In this document: piece by piece, positions 20,057-32,026 of the stretch
Numbering within the stretch: position 1 is the stretch's first letter
How the letters are laid out: each line of letters begins with the position of its first letter
Assembly (NCBI GenBank): GCA_021527695.1
Contig: JAKFAO010000007.1
Span: forward strand, 1,550,001-1,614,000
Origin: Naematelia aurantialba
Taxonomy: Eukaryota > Basidiomycota > Tremellomycetes > Tremellales > Naemateliaceae
Direction: 5' to 3'
Length of the DNA stretch: 64,000 bases
Program-made: the position numbers and the translations under genes
Notes under the pieces: generated by a model
Told to the model about the DNA's origin: nothing
What the model saw: only the letters and a program-made list of their open reading frames with translations
The model's database searches: none

Positions 20057-20180
20057 GTCACAGAGACTCTTTATGTGGATACTGTGGTTACGCCACATTG
20101 TAGATCCTCCGCATTTTTTATACCTGTGTATACTGTCATGCTCCCCATAGTATTATAGCCGAATGTCCTGATGTATATAC

Positions 20181-20255
20181 ACTCTTCACTCTTCACTCTT
20201 CACTCTTCACTCTTCACTATTTAAATTCAATCTTCAATCTTCGATCTATATGAGC
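20181..20255 (+). repeat. TCTTCAC heptamer array and TCTTCAA repeats, right flank
   Basis: About five perfect CACTCTT heptamers (20181-20219) then degenerate TCTTCAA copies to about 20250. Together with 7800-7992 this brackets the non-LTR element, so the element appears to sit inside one satellite array. Confidence 0.85.
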
Positions 20256-20890
20256 ATCTGAGTGCCTTAGTTAGACCTTGACCTCATCCACAGATATGGA
20301 AGCAAAGATGAAGCACAGGCTCCAGAGCTCAGAGCCTACGCGGACCCGGCATCAAGCCATGGCCGTCGCGGACATACCGGGCAAGCGATCTTGTAGTCAC
20401 GGTCCATGGTAGCAGGCAAGTGTGAATGTCAGCCGACAGGCATGCGTGCTCGTAGGCACACAGCCTTGTTCGTCAACAAGCAGCCGTTGGTCGAGTTTCA
20501 GAGCCTCGCTCTAGCAACGGACACCGAGAATCCATTTTGACCACGCCACTTCACTATCCGTGGCCAAGTCTCTCGGGCTTCCACGACACGCCACGCTTCG
20601 GCGTATACACCGCACGGACTGCCGTCGAGTGGTATAAGCGAACTCTGAGCAGGAGAAGCTCTGGGCGTAGCGGTGGGACAACCTGCTGCTATTCGGGCAG
20701 ATAGCAGTCCCTCGACAACCCATTCAGCAGTCGCCAACATTAAATCGACCGAAAGATTACGACCGGCCCGGGACACCCGGCTGTGGCGGGTGGCAGCACA
20801 TCACCACTCGGCATTATCCCGTTTGATATCTCGTTCTGCATCTCTCTCACTGCGCAGACAACCCAGCACTACAGCTGCACACCCTGCATC
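20256..20890. other. intergenic region upstream of the dehydrogenase gene
   Basis: About 630 bp with no credible ORF, RNA gene or repeat. Presumably the promoter and 5' UTR of the gene starting at 20891. Confidence 0.5.
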
Positions 20891-23019
20891 ATGTCTGTCA
20901 AGCCTACGCGATGGGGGATCATCTCCACTGGCTACATCGCCACACTCTTTGCTCAGGTGAGCCTCACCCCTCGCAAAGCAGTTATTGTCTCGATCGTCTC
21001 GACACTTCGCACTCTCCTCCGAGGGCATAGAGTGTGTGAAGAGGTTCAGGATTAACAGGCGTAGGATCTACTTGTAGACCCGTCGACGCGCGGTGTGAGC
21101 GACGTGAAGCACGTCATCACGGCCGTTGGATCGCGCAGCACCTGGTCCGCCGGCAAGTTTATCAACGCGCTCAAAGGGGCTTCGGCGGCTGAAGGCTGGA
21201 GCTGGGGAGTCAAGCATGGCGGGCTGGACGGTGTCACGGGGTACGGAACCTACGACGAGGTCTACAACGACCCTGTACGTCTGACTGCTACCCACGCCAA
21301 AGACCACCAGCTGGTGTTCCACGTCCTGACATCCGCATGCAAACGAGGAGACAACGCGTCTCAGACATGATGGCTGGCACTGACGGTGCAGAACGTCGAT
21401 ATCGTGTACATTGGCACTCCACACACGTACCACTACCGCAACTCCAAGGACGCGCTATTAGCCGGTAAACATGTGTGCTGCGAAAAACCTTTCACTCTCA
21501 GCCTCGACGAGCTCGACGAGCTCCTCGCCCTCGCCAAGGAGAAGAACCTGTTCCTCATGGAGTGGGTTGCACTCTTCTCACGCCGTCTATGCTCCCCGCC
21601 GTCTCTTCTCACGCCGTCTCTTCTCCCCGCCCTGTCCTCTCCCGGCCCTCCCTTCTCCTTGCGTTCGTGAGGGGACTCGCCCAACCCCCTGTCCATTTTG
21701 AACCCTGTATCCGCGGCGCTTTCGCCGAGTGGTTTTTCGAGTTACGGCGTGGCTGATATCGACTGCAGGGCAGTATGGACGCGTTTTCATCCTATCGCGT
21801 ACAAAGTCCAGGAAGTGCTCAGGAGCGGCCGGCTCGGGAAGCCCAAGCGGTTTTCCGCCGAGTTTTCAGGCGACTTCAAGGTGGACCGTACGTGCTGTTG
21901 CTTGCTTGTTTTGCGTGTGGTTGTGGCGCTGCGCCGCGCGCCCTTCGGCCGTCGTCCATGTACGTTCCGCTGACAGCCCACAGAGCAGCCGGATAGCCAC
22001 CGGATGGTCGACCCCCAGCTCGGTGGCGGTTCCCTCCTTGACATGTAAGTAGCTCCTACTGCTCGCTGCACTGTGGTCCAGCCTGTCCTGGCGCTCGTCT
22101 CGCCGCAGGAAGACACGCGTCTTAGACAGTATCTCCCGGTTGCCTGACGGGTTACGGTGATGGTGGGTAGGCGAGCTTAGAGGTGTCTGGGAAAGCAGTC
22201 GAGGGGAGAAGCCAAACTTGGGGAGGCAGCTGCGGGAGGAAGAATGGCGGAGGAAGCATAACGAGCAAGCTAGGAGAGATCGCTTAGGGAGTAAGCATAA
22301 GGGAGACAGCTAGAGGAGAAGAGACAATCTCGTCGCAGAGCAGCTGACAGTACAGGGGCCCGTACCCCTCTGTATGGGCGATGCTGATGGTACACCACCA
22401 CCCGCTGAACAAGGACAAGGCGCCCAAGGTCGTGTCGTCCTATCAATCACTCTACAAACGGAGCAACGTCGACGCCTCGTCACGCTGGATCGTGGAGTGG
22501 GAGGGCCTCTGTCTTGGAAGCCTCATGACAGACATGATGACGAAATCGTTTGCAGACAACACTGCGCTGTTGCAGTGCGAGCTGGGGGATCTCGTCGTGG
22601 AGCGTGAGTCTTGCGATTTCGCAGAGTCTCCATCCTCGATTTACACACGGATCATCAGAAGGTCCAGCACCGCTAACGCGCACTTGCACACGCATCACTT
22701 ACACACGAACCATCAGAAGGTCCAGCACCGCTAACGCACACTTGCAGCCATGCCATACAAACCCGACACCTTCCACATCGTGCCCCACTCGCCTCCGGAG
22801 GAAGGCGGCGTGGCGAAACGCGAAACCATACACGCCCCGGTCGACAAGGGCAACAACGGCATGTCGTACGAGGCCGACGAGTGTGCGCGATGTCTTGCCC
22901 GCGGGGAGATCGAGAGTGCCCGTATGCCGTGGGACGAAAGTCGGGTCGTGCAGGGCTGGTTTGATGCGGTTCGGAATGAGGGGAACACGGTGCTCAAGGG
23001 GTTGAAGAATTTGTACTGA
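20891..23019 (+). CDS. Gfo/Idh/MocA-family NAD(P)-dependent dehydrogenase (dihydrodiol / D-xylose dehydrogenase type)
   Basis: Seven exons that phase exactly: 20891-20956, 21065-21274, 21392-21561, 21769-21887, 21984-22044, 22356-22603, 22748-23019; 381 aa. The N-terminal Rossmann motif is WGIISTGYIATLF. IVYIGTPHTYHY and CCEKPFT contain the conserved EKP lysine of the family. The C-terminal domain contains TRFHPIAYKVQEVL, DPQLGGGSLLDMG and MSYEADECARCL. These features fit the trans-1,2-dihydrodiol / NADP D-xylose dehydrogenase subgroup; the substrate cannot be fixed from sequence. Intron 5 (311 nt) is purine rich, and intron 6 has a duplicated 3' splice region. Confidence 0.9.
22656..22747 (+). 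repeat. duplicated branch-point/3' splice-site segment in intron 6
   Basis: The segment ATCAGAAGGTCCAGCACCGC followed by TAACGC and CACTTGCA occurs at about 22651-22690 and again at 22709-22747. Both copies hold a CTAAC branch point. The second copy ends in the CAG used as acceptor. Confidence 0.85.
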
Positions 23020-24104
23020 GGTGCTTGCGCATGAAGTGAGGTTGGAAGCTGCGAGTAGACCGACGGTGAGAGCTTGAACAGCGGGAGCTTGAACCAGGGT
23101 GAGGGCTTCAATTATGGGAGCTTCAACTGTGGGAGCTTGGACGAGGGTGAGAGCGCGCATTGAAGGATTTCCCGCGTAGGAGCATGTATCGAACACAGGC
23201 GAAAGCAACAGTGTCGACGTGAGAGAAGACTTCTTGCTCGAGGAGAGTGATTCATAGGCCACAATCCACCCTAAGCCCTAGGGCGCAAACCACTGGGCTG
23301 CTCAGTTAGACTGCTCTCGCACCCAGTTTGCATCCTTGTTCGTGGGATCACATCAAACGTGGCTAGCCAGTGCAACACCTGTGCTGGATGGGTTTTAAGG
23401 CTGAGATGTAGACCTACGTGCTGTTGAAGATGAGCAACGTTGGCCGACCCGAGAACAGCGCCGCAACGATGCTGAAACTCCTGAGGGACCCCAGCTACGC
23501 TCACGCCACGCCCCTTGGAGCGGCGGCTCAGAAGGGGGGCGGTGCGCCGTATTTGACCCATAGGGGAAGGCGGTTGAGATGTATAGCGACGCGACGGACG
23601 TGGACAAGGGGAGAGAGCTGTGGGACGATACTTCAACGTTGCTGGGGTATCCGCCGGCTCTGAGCGCGGTGTAGGTGTGATGCTTTACGAACTGGCTACT
23701 GAGAGTCTTGTAAACTCGCTACCTCATTCTCTACATGTACATGGAACGCGCGGGTTTTCTCTCTTGTGACAGCGTTTTGCCATGCACTGGGCGAGCTCGC
23801 AGACTTCATAGATTCGCCACTCTTCACAATGGGTTTGCTTCCCTACAATCAACTACTGGTTGCGCCAGCGCAACGGACTGGGACTTCGGGCTCACCTCTA
23901 ATCACCACTGCTAAGCTCTGTACTCTCCAGGAGAACATTGCTAGCAATGGAACATAGCCGGGCCCCAAGTGAGCATCGTATAAGCTTGGATGCATATACT
24001 AGTACGCACGGAGACGTCAAAATACTTCCGTCGTCCTAGCAGCACCCATGCGGTAGCCTTGCTTCGCCTTTCTCCACTGACACTCCCATACACGACGGGT
24101 CGGA
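23020..24104. other. intergenic region
   Basis: About 1.1 kb. At 23065-23155 it has imperfect repeats built on GGGAGCTT. The scattered short open frames have no family signal and no convincing splice pairs; I see no gene. Confidence 0.5.
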
Positions 24105-25502
24105 ATGAGTGCCTCGCCCGACCCGGACCTGCGCGACGTCTTCCAGCTGCTGTATGGCGAGGACGACACCTGGGGCGACTTTGACGGGGTAAGTGATGTC
24201 CTTCGCCCGGCTTCCCCCGCCCCCCCGCAGCTAGAATGTAGCTGATGTTGGCGCAGGATGGGGAAGGGGAAGGCTCTGAAGTCGATGCCGTCGAGGCGGA
24301 CGTTGCTCCAGATCTCAACACAAAGTACACTCGAGTATGTCTGTGCGGCTTCCCTGCTTCGTGCTTGTCTCTTCGAATCCTGACCGCCGGTAGAAACGCT
24401 TCCGAGAGCTCCTTGACGACGTCTTCCAGCCTTACTCGCAGCCACCGAAGCGCCAACGAATCTACACGCCTCCATGTCGTCCTGCATTGCTTCTCACCCC
24501 CATCGCATCGACCTCCGCCCTACCACCCCTCCCGACCCCTGACACCTACGCGCCATTCTCTCCTTATGCGCTCCTAGCCCGCCTTCTGACATTCACTCCC
24601 GCTGCCTTGCCGTCCCAGTCGCACCCGTCTCTGTCCCCTGTCAAGCTCGCGCGGAATGGCTGGGCATGTGCAGGTCGCGAGACGCTGCGGTGTGGGATGT
24701 GCCGGAGCTCCTGGAGCACCCGGGGGCTGGAAGCGATCCGCGACGACAAGGTCCGGAACGAGGTTGCTAAGCGTCTAGGCGATGGTGCGCCCATGCGCCA
24801 CAGGCCAGATTGTGCTTGGAGGATACGGGATACATCTGGTGTGTCGCCACGCACTTGGCTTAAGATGAGACTTATAACGCTCGCAGAGGACGTGCCAGCG
24901 CGCCTGCTGCGGCTGGTACACCCGCTGGTATCTAGCAGCCTTGCACCGCTAGCAGAACGGCTCCAGCTGGAATGCCTGGCAGAAGGACCGTCAATTCGCT
25001 GGAAGAGCCCTCTGGTGAGTGGCCTTGACATGCGGCGGTCTGGACATAGCAGAGCGTTCGCTTAACGGCATAATCATAGAGCGAGAAACAGCTCACCCGG
25101 CTCACACTTCGCCTCGACGCCTATGTCCACCCCGACGTGCCAGAATCAGCAGGCACACCGCTCGACCCGCTCACGCAGCTCGCAACCGCGCTGGCCGTGT
25201 TCGCATGGTACCCTTACCACCCTAAATCATCGGCCCCCCTGCAAATTACCCCGGCCACCCCACCCAGACGCACCGAGGTGGTCCAGTGCCGGATCTGCCA
25301 GCGCAGAGTCGGGCTGTGGGCATTTAAAAGCGACGAGCAGCGGGAACTCGATGTGTATGCCGAGCATCTGGGGTGGTGTCCTGTTCGACGGGGGGGTTGG
25401 TGGAACGACGCGGGCATTTTCACGGATCATGATAAGTTCACTGGCGGTAGTTGGATCGCCCTTAGTCCCGCGCTGGAGAAGAAGCCTTGGCAACGGGCGT
25501 AG
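24105..25502 (+). CDS. C3HC zinc-finger protein (NIPA/ZC3HC1, Rsm1-like)
   Basis: Four exons, 24105-24188, 24257-24334, 24394-25014, 25080-25502, 401 aa, all in phase. The first zinc-finger half has WACAGRETLRCGMCRSSW, then HRPDCAWR (C-x2-C...H-x3-C). The second half has VQCRICQRRVGLWAF, then YAEHLGWCPV. This is the C3HC (zf-C3HC plus Rsm1) arrangement of ZC3HC1/NIPA and S. pombe Rsm1, nuclear proteins linked to the nuclear basket, F-box complexes or mRNA export. The short acidic N-terminus (DDTWGDFDG, then EGEGSEVD) is typical of a disordered lead. Confidence 0.85.
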
Positions 25503-25849
25503 ACGGTTGCGGACGGTTGATGGGAGGAGACAGTGTTGTTGTACGCATGCATGCATAGCATTGGTCGGACGTGCCACTTGCCGTCCTCACTGTATGACAG
25601 TGTGACCAACAGACCTCCACCACAAAACGTCTGGGTCTGTTGACGCACGTCCGAACGACATTCTCTTTCGCTCCTCTTTCTGGCGGTCCTTCTCTCTGTC
25701 GTCGTCTCTGCAGTCTACCTGGCCGTATCACGCGGCGACTACGTACCGTAGTCAAACACAGTCGCCGGGCAGAACATCGACTCGCCGGGGCAGAATTCGA
25801 CTGCCGAGTAGACCACAGCTACACCTACACGCTCTCAACGCTCAACGCC

Positions 25850-27707
25850 ATGTCGTTCGACCCGTTCGAGGCGCGACTGCAGTTCCTGCAGCTCCTGCGC
25901 AAGCTCAACGCCTCGCAAGCGTCGATCCAGAAAGTCGTGGCGTATGCCGTCAAGTACGGTGCGCGGTGTGGGGAGGATCTGTGGGAGTGTATCATGGAGG
26001 AGTGTGCCAAGGTGGGTGTGGAAGAGCGCTGGGTGTAGGTCAGGGGTCCTGCGCGGTGTATGCTTTGCCTTGGTCTTGCTCTGCCCTTTGCTCTCACTCT
26101 CTGCTCTTTGCTCTTACTCTTTGCTCTTGGTCTCTGTCGGTTGCTCTCACTCTCTGCTCTCACTCTCTGGCCTTGCTCTCACTCTCTGTTCTCACAACCT
26201 ACCACTACAAACCCCCATCCACCAACCACCCCTGCCTGCCGTTCCCGCCAGCCGCCGCCACCCCCCCCCCCCCCCCCCCCCCCCGGCCTCCCAGCTAACC
26301 CTACAGGGCACCCTCAACTCCCGCATCAACGTCCTCTACTTTCTCGATTCTCTCGCAGAAACATCCACGGCCCTCGGCCCGCCCGACGCGCCGTACCTCT
26401 CGTTCATGAGGCGGGACCTCGGGGCCGTGGTGGAGCGCGTCGTGCCGCCCAGCCGGGAGGGGGTCCTGAACCTCAAGGCTACGAGGCAGGTACGTTTAAC
26501 GTCGGGTTCATCTCCCTTCCTAACGGATCTCGCGAGTCCGTCGTCGGTCTTGCCCCGTGGCCGCTTGTCGTGGACTGGGCTCTTGCTGATTGGTAGATTC
26601 TGGAGAGCTGGCGGACGAGGCGGATACTGGAGCCTGGTGTGGTGGAAGCTGCTCTTGCCGCACTGGATAAATGGCAAGTCTCGGCGCTTGCCTCTGCTTC
26701 TCCTTCTCCTTCTCCTGCTTCTTCTGCTCTGCTTCTTCTCCTGCCTCTCCTTCTCCTTCTGCCTCTCCTTCTCCTTCTCCTTCTGCCTCTGCTTCTTCTT
26801 CTGCCTCTCCTTCTCCTTCTCCTTCTCCCTCTTCCTCTTCTTCTGCCTCTGCTCTCCTTCTGCCTCTCCCCCGTCTGTCCGTCTCCCGCTGTCTGTCTAC
26901 TTCTTCTCAACTCCCCGCCCTCTCACTGTCCTTTCGACGCTCTCTTCCCCTAGCTGACCACTGCGCGTCATCCACTGACAGGAACACCAGGAGCGGCGAA
27001 TCGTCCTCACCCAACGCCAAGCGGACCCATGCAGAGGCGTTTTCAAAGCAGGAGATCATTCGTAGGATGGAAGAGGATCGCGAGCGGGTACGTATCGCCA
27101 TCCTGTTCTTCTTTCCACGCAAGCCTTCATGCCACATCTTCGTCTCCCGGTTCCTATCTCCCAATCCCCAGCTCCACTGCCCAGCTCCAGCTCACAACAC
27201 CCACATTTTGGCACCTGCTCTTCTGTCCCTCAGTCCGAGTTGTTCGGATGTAGCTCTGGCATTCCTTGCTCCCGTTACTCCTCGCTCCCTGTACTTCCTC
27301 CGGACGTATGCTTCCGCGCTCCGCCCTTCCACAGATACCTCCAGAATCGCACTTGCTCACGCCATCAGCACAAACGCCTCCGCGAACGGATCTGGATTCT
27401 GCCCATCCCGCCGCTAGCCCCTCCCGCCCGAGCACCTCAACTCCCGTCCCAGCCGCTCGGCTCGATATCTCAATCGAGCCCGTCGACCGTCTCGCCATTT
27501 ACCCCCGCCAGTCCCGCCAGTAGAGGCAAGATGATGCCTCCGCCGCTGCCGCCACCGACAGCTCCATCGCCACACCCATCCGCGTCCGTATCTGTATCTC
27601 CGTCAGGTACGACGCGTGGACAGAGCGCGCTTGAGGTCGAGTTTGATCAGGCGTGGGAGGCGGTGGCAGAGGCGTCGCGAGCTGATCTCGATCGATATAG
27701 AATGTGA
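25850..27707 (+). CDS. CTK3: CTD kinase subunit gamma (CTK3), CID domain
   Basis: Five exons: 25850-26011, 26307-26489, 26597-26673, 26982-27087, 27369-27707. The CID-like domain begins FDPFEARLQFLQLLRKLNAS and includes IQKVVAYAVKYG, NSRINVLYFLDSL and ILESWRTRRILEPG. The C-terminal part has the conserved IIRRMEEDRER...HKRLRERIW. Ctk3 is the third subunit of CTDK-I, which phosphorylates Ser2 of the RNA polymerase II CTD. Intron 3 appears to use a GC donor (TG|GCAAGT), the only choice that keeps the frame. Near the stop, GTGAGT at about 27705 offers an alternative final splice to about 27798 that also stops at once. Confidence 0.88.
26261..26284 (+). repeat. C24 homopolymer in CTK3 intron 1
   Basis: Uninterrupted run of 24 C about ten bases before the branch point GCTAACC and acceptor CTACAG. 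The exact count in raw sequence may be affected by sequencing slippage. Confidence 0.85.
26690..26880 (+). repeat. CTTCTCCTTCTGCCTCT minisatellite in CTK3 intron 3
   Basis: Pyrimidine-only imperfect repeats of CTTCTCCTTCTGCCTCT filling most of the 308-nt intron 3, explaining its unusual length. Confidence 0.85.
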
Positions 27708-28000
27708 GTTGGTCTCTGGCTGTGGGTGTGGGTGTTTCTGGTTGGGGGTGTGTCTCTGGTTGGCGCTGTTTCTCTCGCTGCTGGTGGACTTGCACAGCTG
27801 AAACCGACGACTGGCAACTGACGACTGGATGAAAGGGAAGCAAAGTCGGCTGGGATTCAACTATAAAGATGATCTTGGAGTCCACATAGAACGCCGATTC
27901 TATAGTGATACAGGAGAAATGTTGTTCGCATCATGGCATTATACTTGCATACTCGAGGTCGCGAACAGATACACTCTTACAGCCACCACCATGGCTCTGA

Positions 28001-31000
28001 CTATCCTTGTTGCTCCAGTTGGCCGGGTCGCTCTGATTGCTTTGACTGCTCTGGTTGCTTTGGCCGCTCTGGCTGCACTGGCACCTCGCCCTTCTTGGCC
28101 GGTACCTTGTGCCTCCCGATCCCAAAGAAGCGCTTCATCGCTCTCCCCGCCTCCTTGTCAGCCTTGACGAATCGCCGTCTGCCTCCCGATTTCCCTAGCG
28201 CCTCACTATCGTCGGCTGCCTTGTTGGCTCTATTCGCTTGTCGTACTTCCTTCAGCGCTTCGATGACCTTGGACCGCTCAGACGCGCTGGAGAAGAAACT
28301 GGCCAGGCCGACCCAGATGGATAGGCCGTGGATAGGCGTGTCGTGCGCCGAGTCCATCCGGTCCGCCATCAGTGCCAGGTTCCGCGCCTCGCCCTAAGTA
28401 CGCAAAGCAACAAGAAAAAAGAAAACAATCAGCTTGCCGCTCGTACTTGCACTTGCATAACCCGTTCGGTACGCGGTGAAGGCGGACAGAATAGCAGAGA
28501 GATGGCTTACGAAATCCCGGCGAGAGACAATGGCAGAGGGAGGCGGGGCTTCCCCGTCCAAAGCCCATGACCAGCTCCAGCTCTGATCCAAGATACTTTC
28601 GAACCCCATGTTCCCGCGAGTCCCTTGATGTCCGCTCACGTCGCTCTCCCAGCCATCGTCCGTGTCTCGAGTGGCCTCGCGGCTCATCTTCTTTGCCCGC
28701 CACTCCGCGTCGTGCTTCGCTACCTTCTCCCGCCACATACCGGCAATCTTGCTGCTATCCCGGGTACGAGCACTCTCGAGGTTCTTCTTCCGGTGCTTTG
28801 CCACCGACTTTCGTGCGTGCTTGAACTTCTTGTCCCATAGTGCCTGGCCGTTCAGATACCGGATCGCAGGACCTTCCTTGATCACTCCGATCTCATCGAA
28901 CGGCATCGTCATGGCATCCAGCTCGGACGGTGGCTCTAACGGTCGGCACACGCCGTTCGTAGCCACTCGTTCACGAATCATATGATCAGTAAATGGCTGC
29001 GTTGCATCAGCGCCGCAACAAAAGAGACGTACATTTGGTCCGCGGTATATGCCTGAATAACCTGCAGTTCCCGGCAGCGCACGGCTATCCTGCTCTGCAG
29101 GGTCTTCAAATCTAGGTCCAGCGTCGTCTCCAGATACCGGGACTGAATTGTGTCTCTTGACCTTGTTCCAATCCAGACTAGCGCCGCTGGCAGGAAGCGA
29201 CTCAAATCTAGCCTTTCTCGGCTTTCCTTTCGGTGGTAGCGATGACCTGGGGCTCGCGGTGAGAGGTTCATCTGTGAGCTTGGGCGGTGCGGAACTAGCG
29301 TCGCTTTCCTGGGGTGCACCTGAAGACCCAAGATCGGCCATCGATTCAGCAGGAGTGGTGAAAGGCGGTGTGGCTGTGACAAGCTCCGAAAACGGACTCC
29401 TGAGTGAATCGCCCGTCACGGGCGGGGACTCGTCGTATGTCGAGTTGCTTGGAGAATCTGGGCGAGACTTTGATATTGACAATGAGCCCGGAGCCGAGGG
29501 AGTGACGAATCGCGCAAAAGATGATATTGCTCGGAAGATGCCTCTTGCCGGCTTGGTCATCGAGAACAGAGGCAAGTCGTGACAAACCCCTTCGCGTCAG
29601 TGACTCTGGTCCTCAACACGGAGCCTCACCGTCATACACCTGAAGGTGGACGTCCGTAGGCCCAAAGCTGTCTTCGATGCCGTCGAGGGATGGCAACAAC
29701 TTGCGTACATCCTCTCTAATGGGGTATTGCCTTGGATTCGCCGCCTTGTGTGCTCTGAGCTCAGCTCGGTACCACCTGCTACTCACGCAAAGATTATCTC
29801 GTCGCGTAATACCTCATTGTCCCCACAGGTGATCAGTAACGGTGGAAGCCCTCCAAGATACCCCAAAACTGGAGATACCCAGGGATGGCATAGCTGTGCG
29901 TTGGTCGCGTACAGTTGAATTTGCGTGTTAATTGCTACCTCGTTATCCTCCACGGTGAGGTTGAGCGGAATATCACACTGCGTCAGAGTTGTTGGTCTGG
30001 CGGATTTTGGTTCTAATCTAGGCCGCAGATAATCAAAGAGCATAGCAGGATTGGCTCGAGATGGATTTTGATGTGGCTCCTCTTTCGGTGACGGGTGCGC
30101 GCCCTTGTCCATTTTCTCTGTGATCGGATGAAGAGAAGATGCGTTGGCTCCTCCAGACTTCGGTGCACCTATCCCAGGACTGGAAGTGCGCAGCTTATCT
30201 GGCAGCTCTTGCTTCTCTCCTATCAGTTCCATGGACGCTGCTCGCTCAGAATGTCTCGACGCCCCATGATGAGCGGATTCGGCTGTATGGTTATCGTTCC
30301 GAAGTCGGGCAACAGCTTCCTTCACTCGAGACCTTAGGCGATCTTGCATCTCGTCGGTGAGGGCTGGAGGGGGAGGTGGCCAAAGAGAAGAGGGTTTCTG
30401 ATTGTCAGCGCTTCCTTGCACTACCTCACATGTATAAAGCTGTATGGTGGGACGATATCCTAGAGTCAGTCTTATCAAAACGCATACTCACGGTTGCGGT
30501 GTTGTGTAAAATACTTGGGAACGAATGTGTCAAGTCAGACCACTGCAGCCATAAGCAGTGCGGGACGGAATCCAATATATGATATACTCACAGGACTGAT
30601 CAACACAGCACCAGCAGGGAGCTCCAATCCCTTGGTATCTCTGAGGATTTGAAGTAACGCCCAGACCAGACCGCCTCCAGCCGAGTCACCAGCGAGAATT
30701 ATGTTTTTAGGATGGACGGGTTTGTGCTTGGCGTCAGGTGGCGGGTCGACGAGGTATAACCAAGCTGCTAGGCAGTCTTGAATGGCGCATGGGAATGGGT
30801 ACTGAGGCGCTTCTGCTTTGTGAGTTTGGGTAAGAAGCAGAATCTTACTTCTATAATTGACAGCGAAACATCGTCCGTGCATCTTCCGAGCATATCGCCA
30901 GATCGTGTATCGATGCGTGTTGATCGATCCCCAGTAATAGCTACAGATCAGAGCTGTACGCCGCACAGACTCACGCTCCGCCGTGAACTAACGTCAGTCT

Positions 31001-31754
31001 TGTCTTTACTTTAGCACTCACTATAGAGCATACACCGAAGCTCGTCCATTTCTCGTCGAACTGACATCAGCCACGATCACGCAGGGACTCACATTCCCCG
31101 TTCTCTCCAATCCCTCCATCATTTCCAACCATGCCATGAGGTTCCTTTCCTTTTCCCATCTTCGTCTGACGGGCACCTTCTTTCCCCGCCCTCCAGTCTT
31201 TCTTCATCACGATCCACTCGGCCTCGACACCAGGTCCGGCCCGGACTTGCCACCACTTGATTCCTCCTGCCACTTTGTACGCCATCTCTGGACCTCCAAA
31301 CGCCGTGATGAGGTGGTCTGCGGCCTGAACGAGCGTGTATTGAGGAATCACTACCCGGTGAAGGGCTACCCATGGAGGAGCGGGTGTTCGGACGAGCCCA
31401 AAACGTTGGAGATTGGCGACAGGGTGTCTGAGGTCAGTAGTATCCAAGGGAGGGCTTACTTGGTAGCTATCTCGAGAAAAGTCTGAGGTCAGCACGGTCT
31501 TGCATATTCTCACCTTGACCAAAGTGAATGCTGCTGTTCTTAGCTCGGCGATACCACGGGAAGCAAGGAACTCACCTTCATCGTACATCAAGTCATCTTT
31601 CACATCGGTTGGACCTTTTGCCTTGGGTGCTAGATAGTGCTTGAAGAAGGTCTCGAGCAAGAGAGGCCCGGCTGATCTGCTTCAGCTTCGCCAGCTCCCA
31701 GCAGCACTTTGTCTCACCTGTTGCCAACGCTTGCGGGGTCATAAAGTCGGGCAT
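28001..31754 (-). CDS. large HSL-type alpha/beta hydrolase (esterase/lipase) with long C-terminal extension
   Basis: Multi-exon gene. ATG 31754 gives MPDFMTPQALAT, then LLLETFFKHYLAPKAKG. The hydrolase core has YYWGSINTHRYTIWRYARKM (oxyanion-loop region), YPFPCAIQDCLAAWLYL and GDSAGGG with the nucleophile Ser (about 30690). GDNEVLRDE (about 29800) carries the acid. VYDG then VCHDLPLFS (about 29560-29625), rejoined across an intron in phase, carries the catalytic His. After this the same frame continues for several hundred residues: Ser/Pro-rich region, IRYLNGQALWDKKFKHARK, then across an intron (donor about 28530, acceptor about 28396) LALMADRMDSAHDTPIHGLS, ending in a Gln/Pro/Ser tail with stop at 28001. 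Related large fungal esterases with such extensions exist; the extension's function is unknown. Confidence 0.82.
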
Positions 31755-32026
31755 GGTTCGAAATACTTCACTCGTGTCAACGACGCGGTTTCAATTGCAG
31801 TCCGTCCTCGAAGCATCTACCAGCGTGGTTTTGAGAGACCAGCTCAAGGTATCTACAGAGCAAGCGGAACGATGTAACCATACAAGGCAATGTTTTCACT
31901 AGACCATGACGCCAAGAAAACAGCGGTGCCCCACACCTGCCACGTGTTTCTAGCCGGCTCGCACCGAACGCTGGTGTAAGTCTCGACTTTCTCCTTCTCT
32001 CTGGCTGTTCGACGACGAGCTCGACC

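Larger units (their letters stand above)
7993..20180 (+). mobile_element. non-LTR retrotransposon (CRE/Cnl1-like) interrupted by an LTR element
   Basis: About 4.35 kb of element sequence remains after removing the inserted LTR element at 10098-17930 and one copy of its target duplication. It has a 5' ORF-like stretch (7999-8751), a pyrimidine-rich low-complexity tract (8757-8945), then a single ORF with N-terminal zinc fingers, RT and a C-terminal CCHC plus endonuclease-like region, stop at 20056. There are no LTRs. Both ends lie in TCTTCAC repeats. The domain order matches site-specific restriction-like-endonuclease non-LTR elements such as CRE and the Cryptococcus telomere-associated Cnl1; the clade is inference. 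Exact ends are uncertain because the flanking repeat hides the junctions. Confidence 0.75.

Noticed and set aside
26639..26957. Leu/Pro/Ser-rich frames over the CTK3 intron
   Set aside because: Generated by the CT-rich minisatellite; the CTK3 frame requires this stretch to be intronic.
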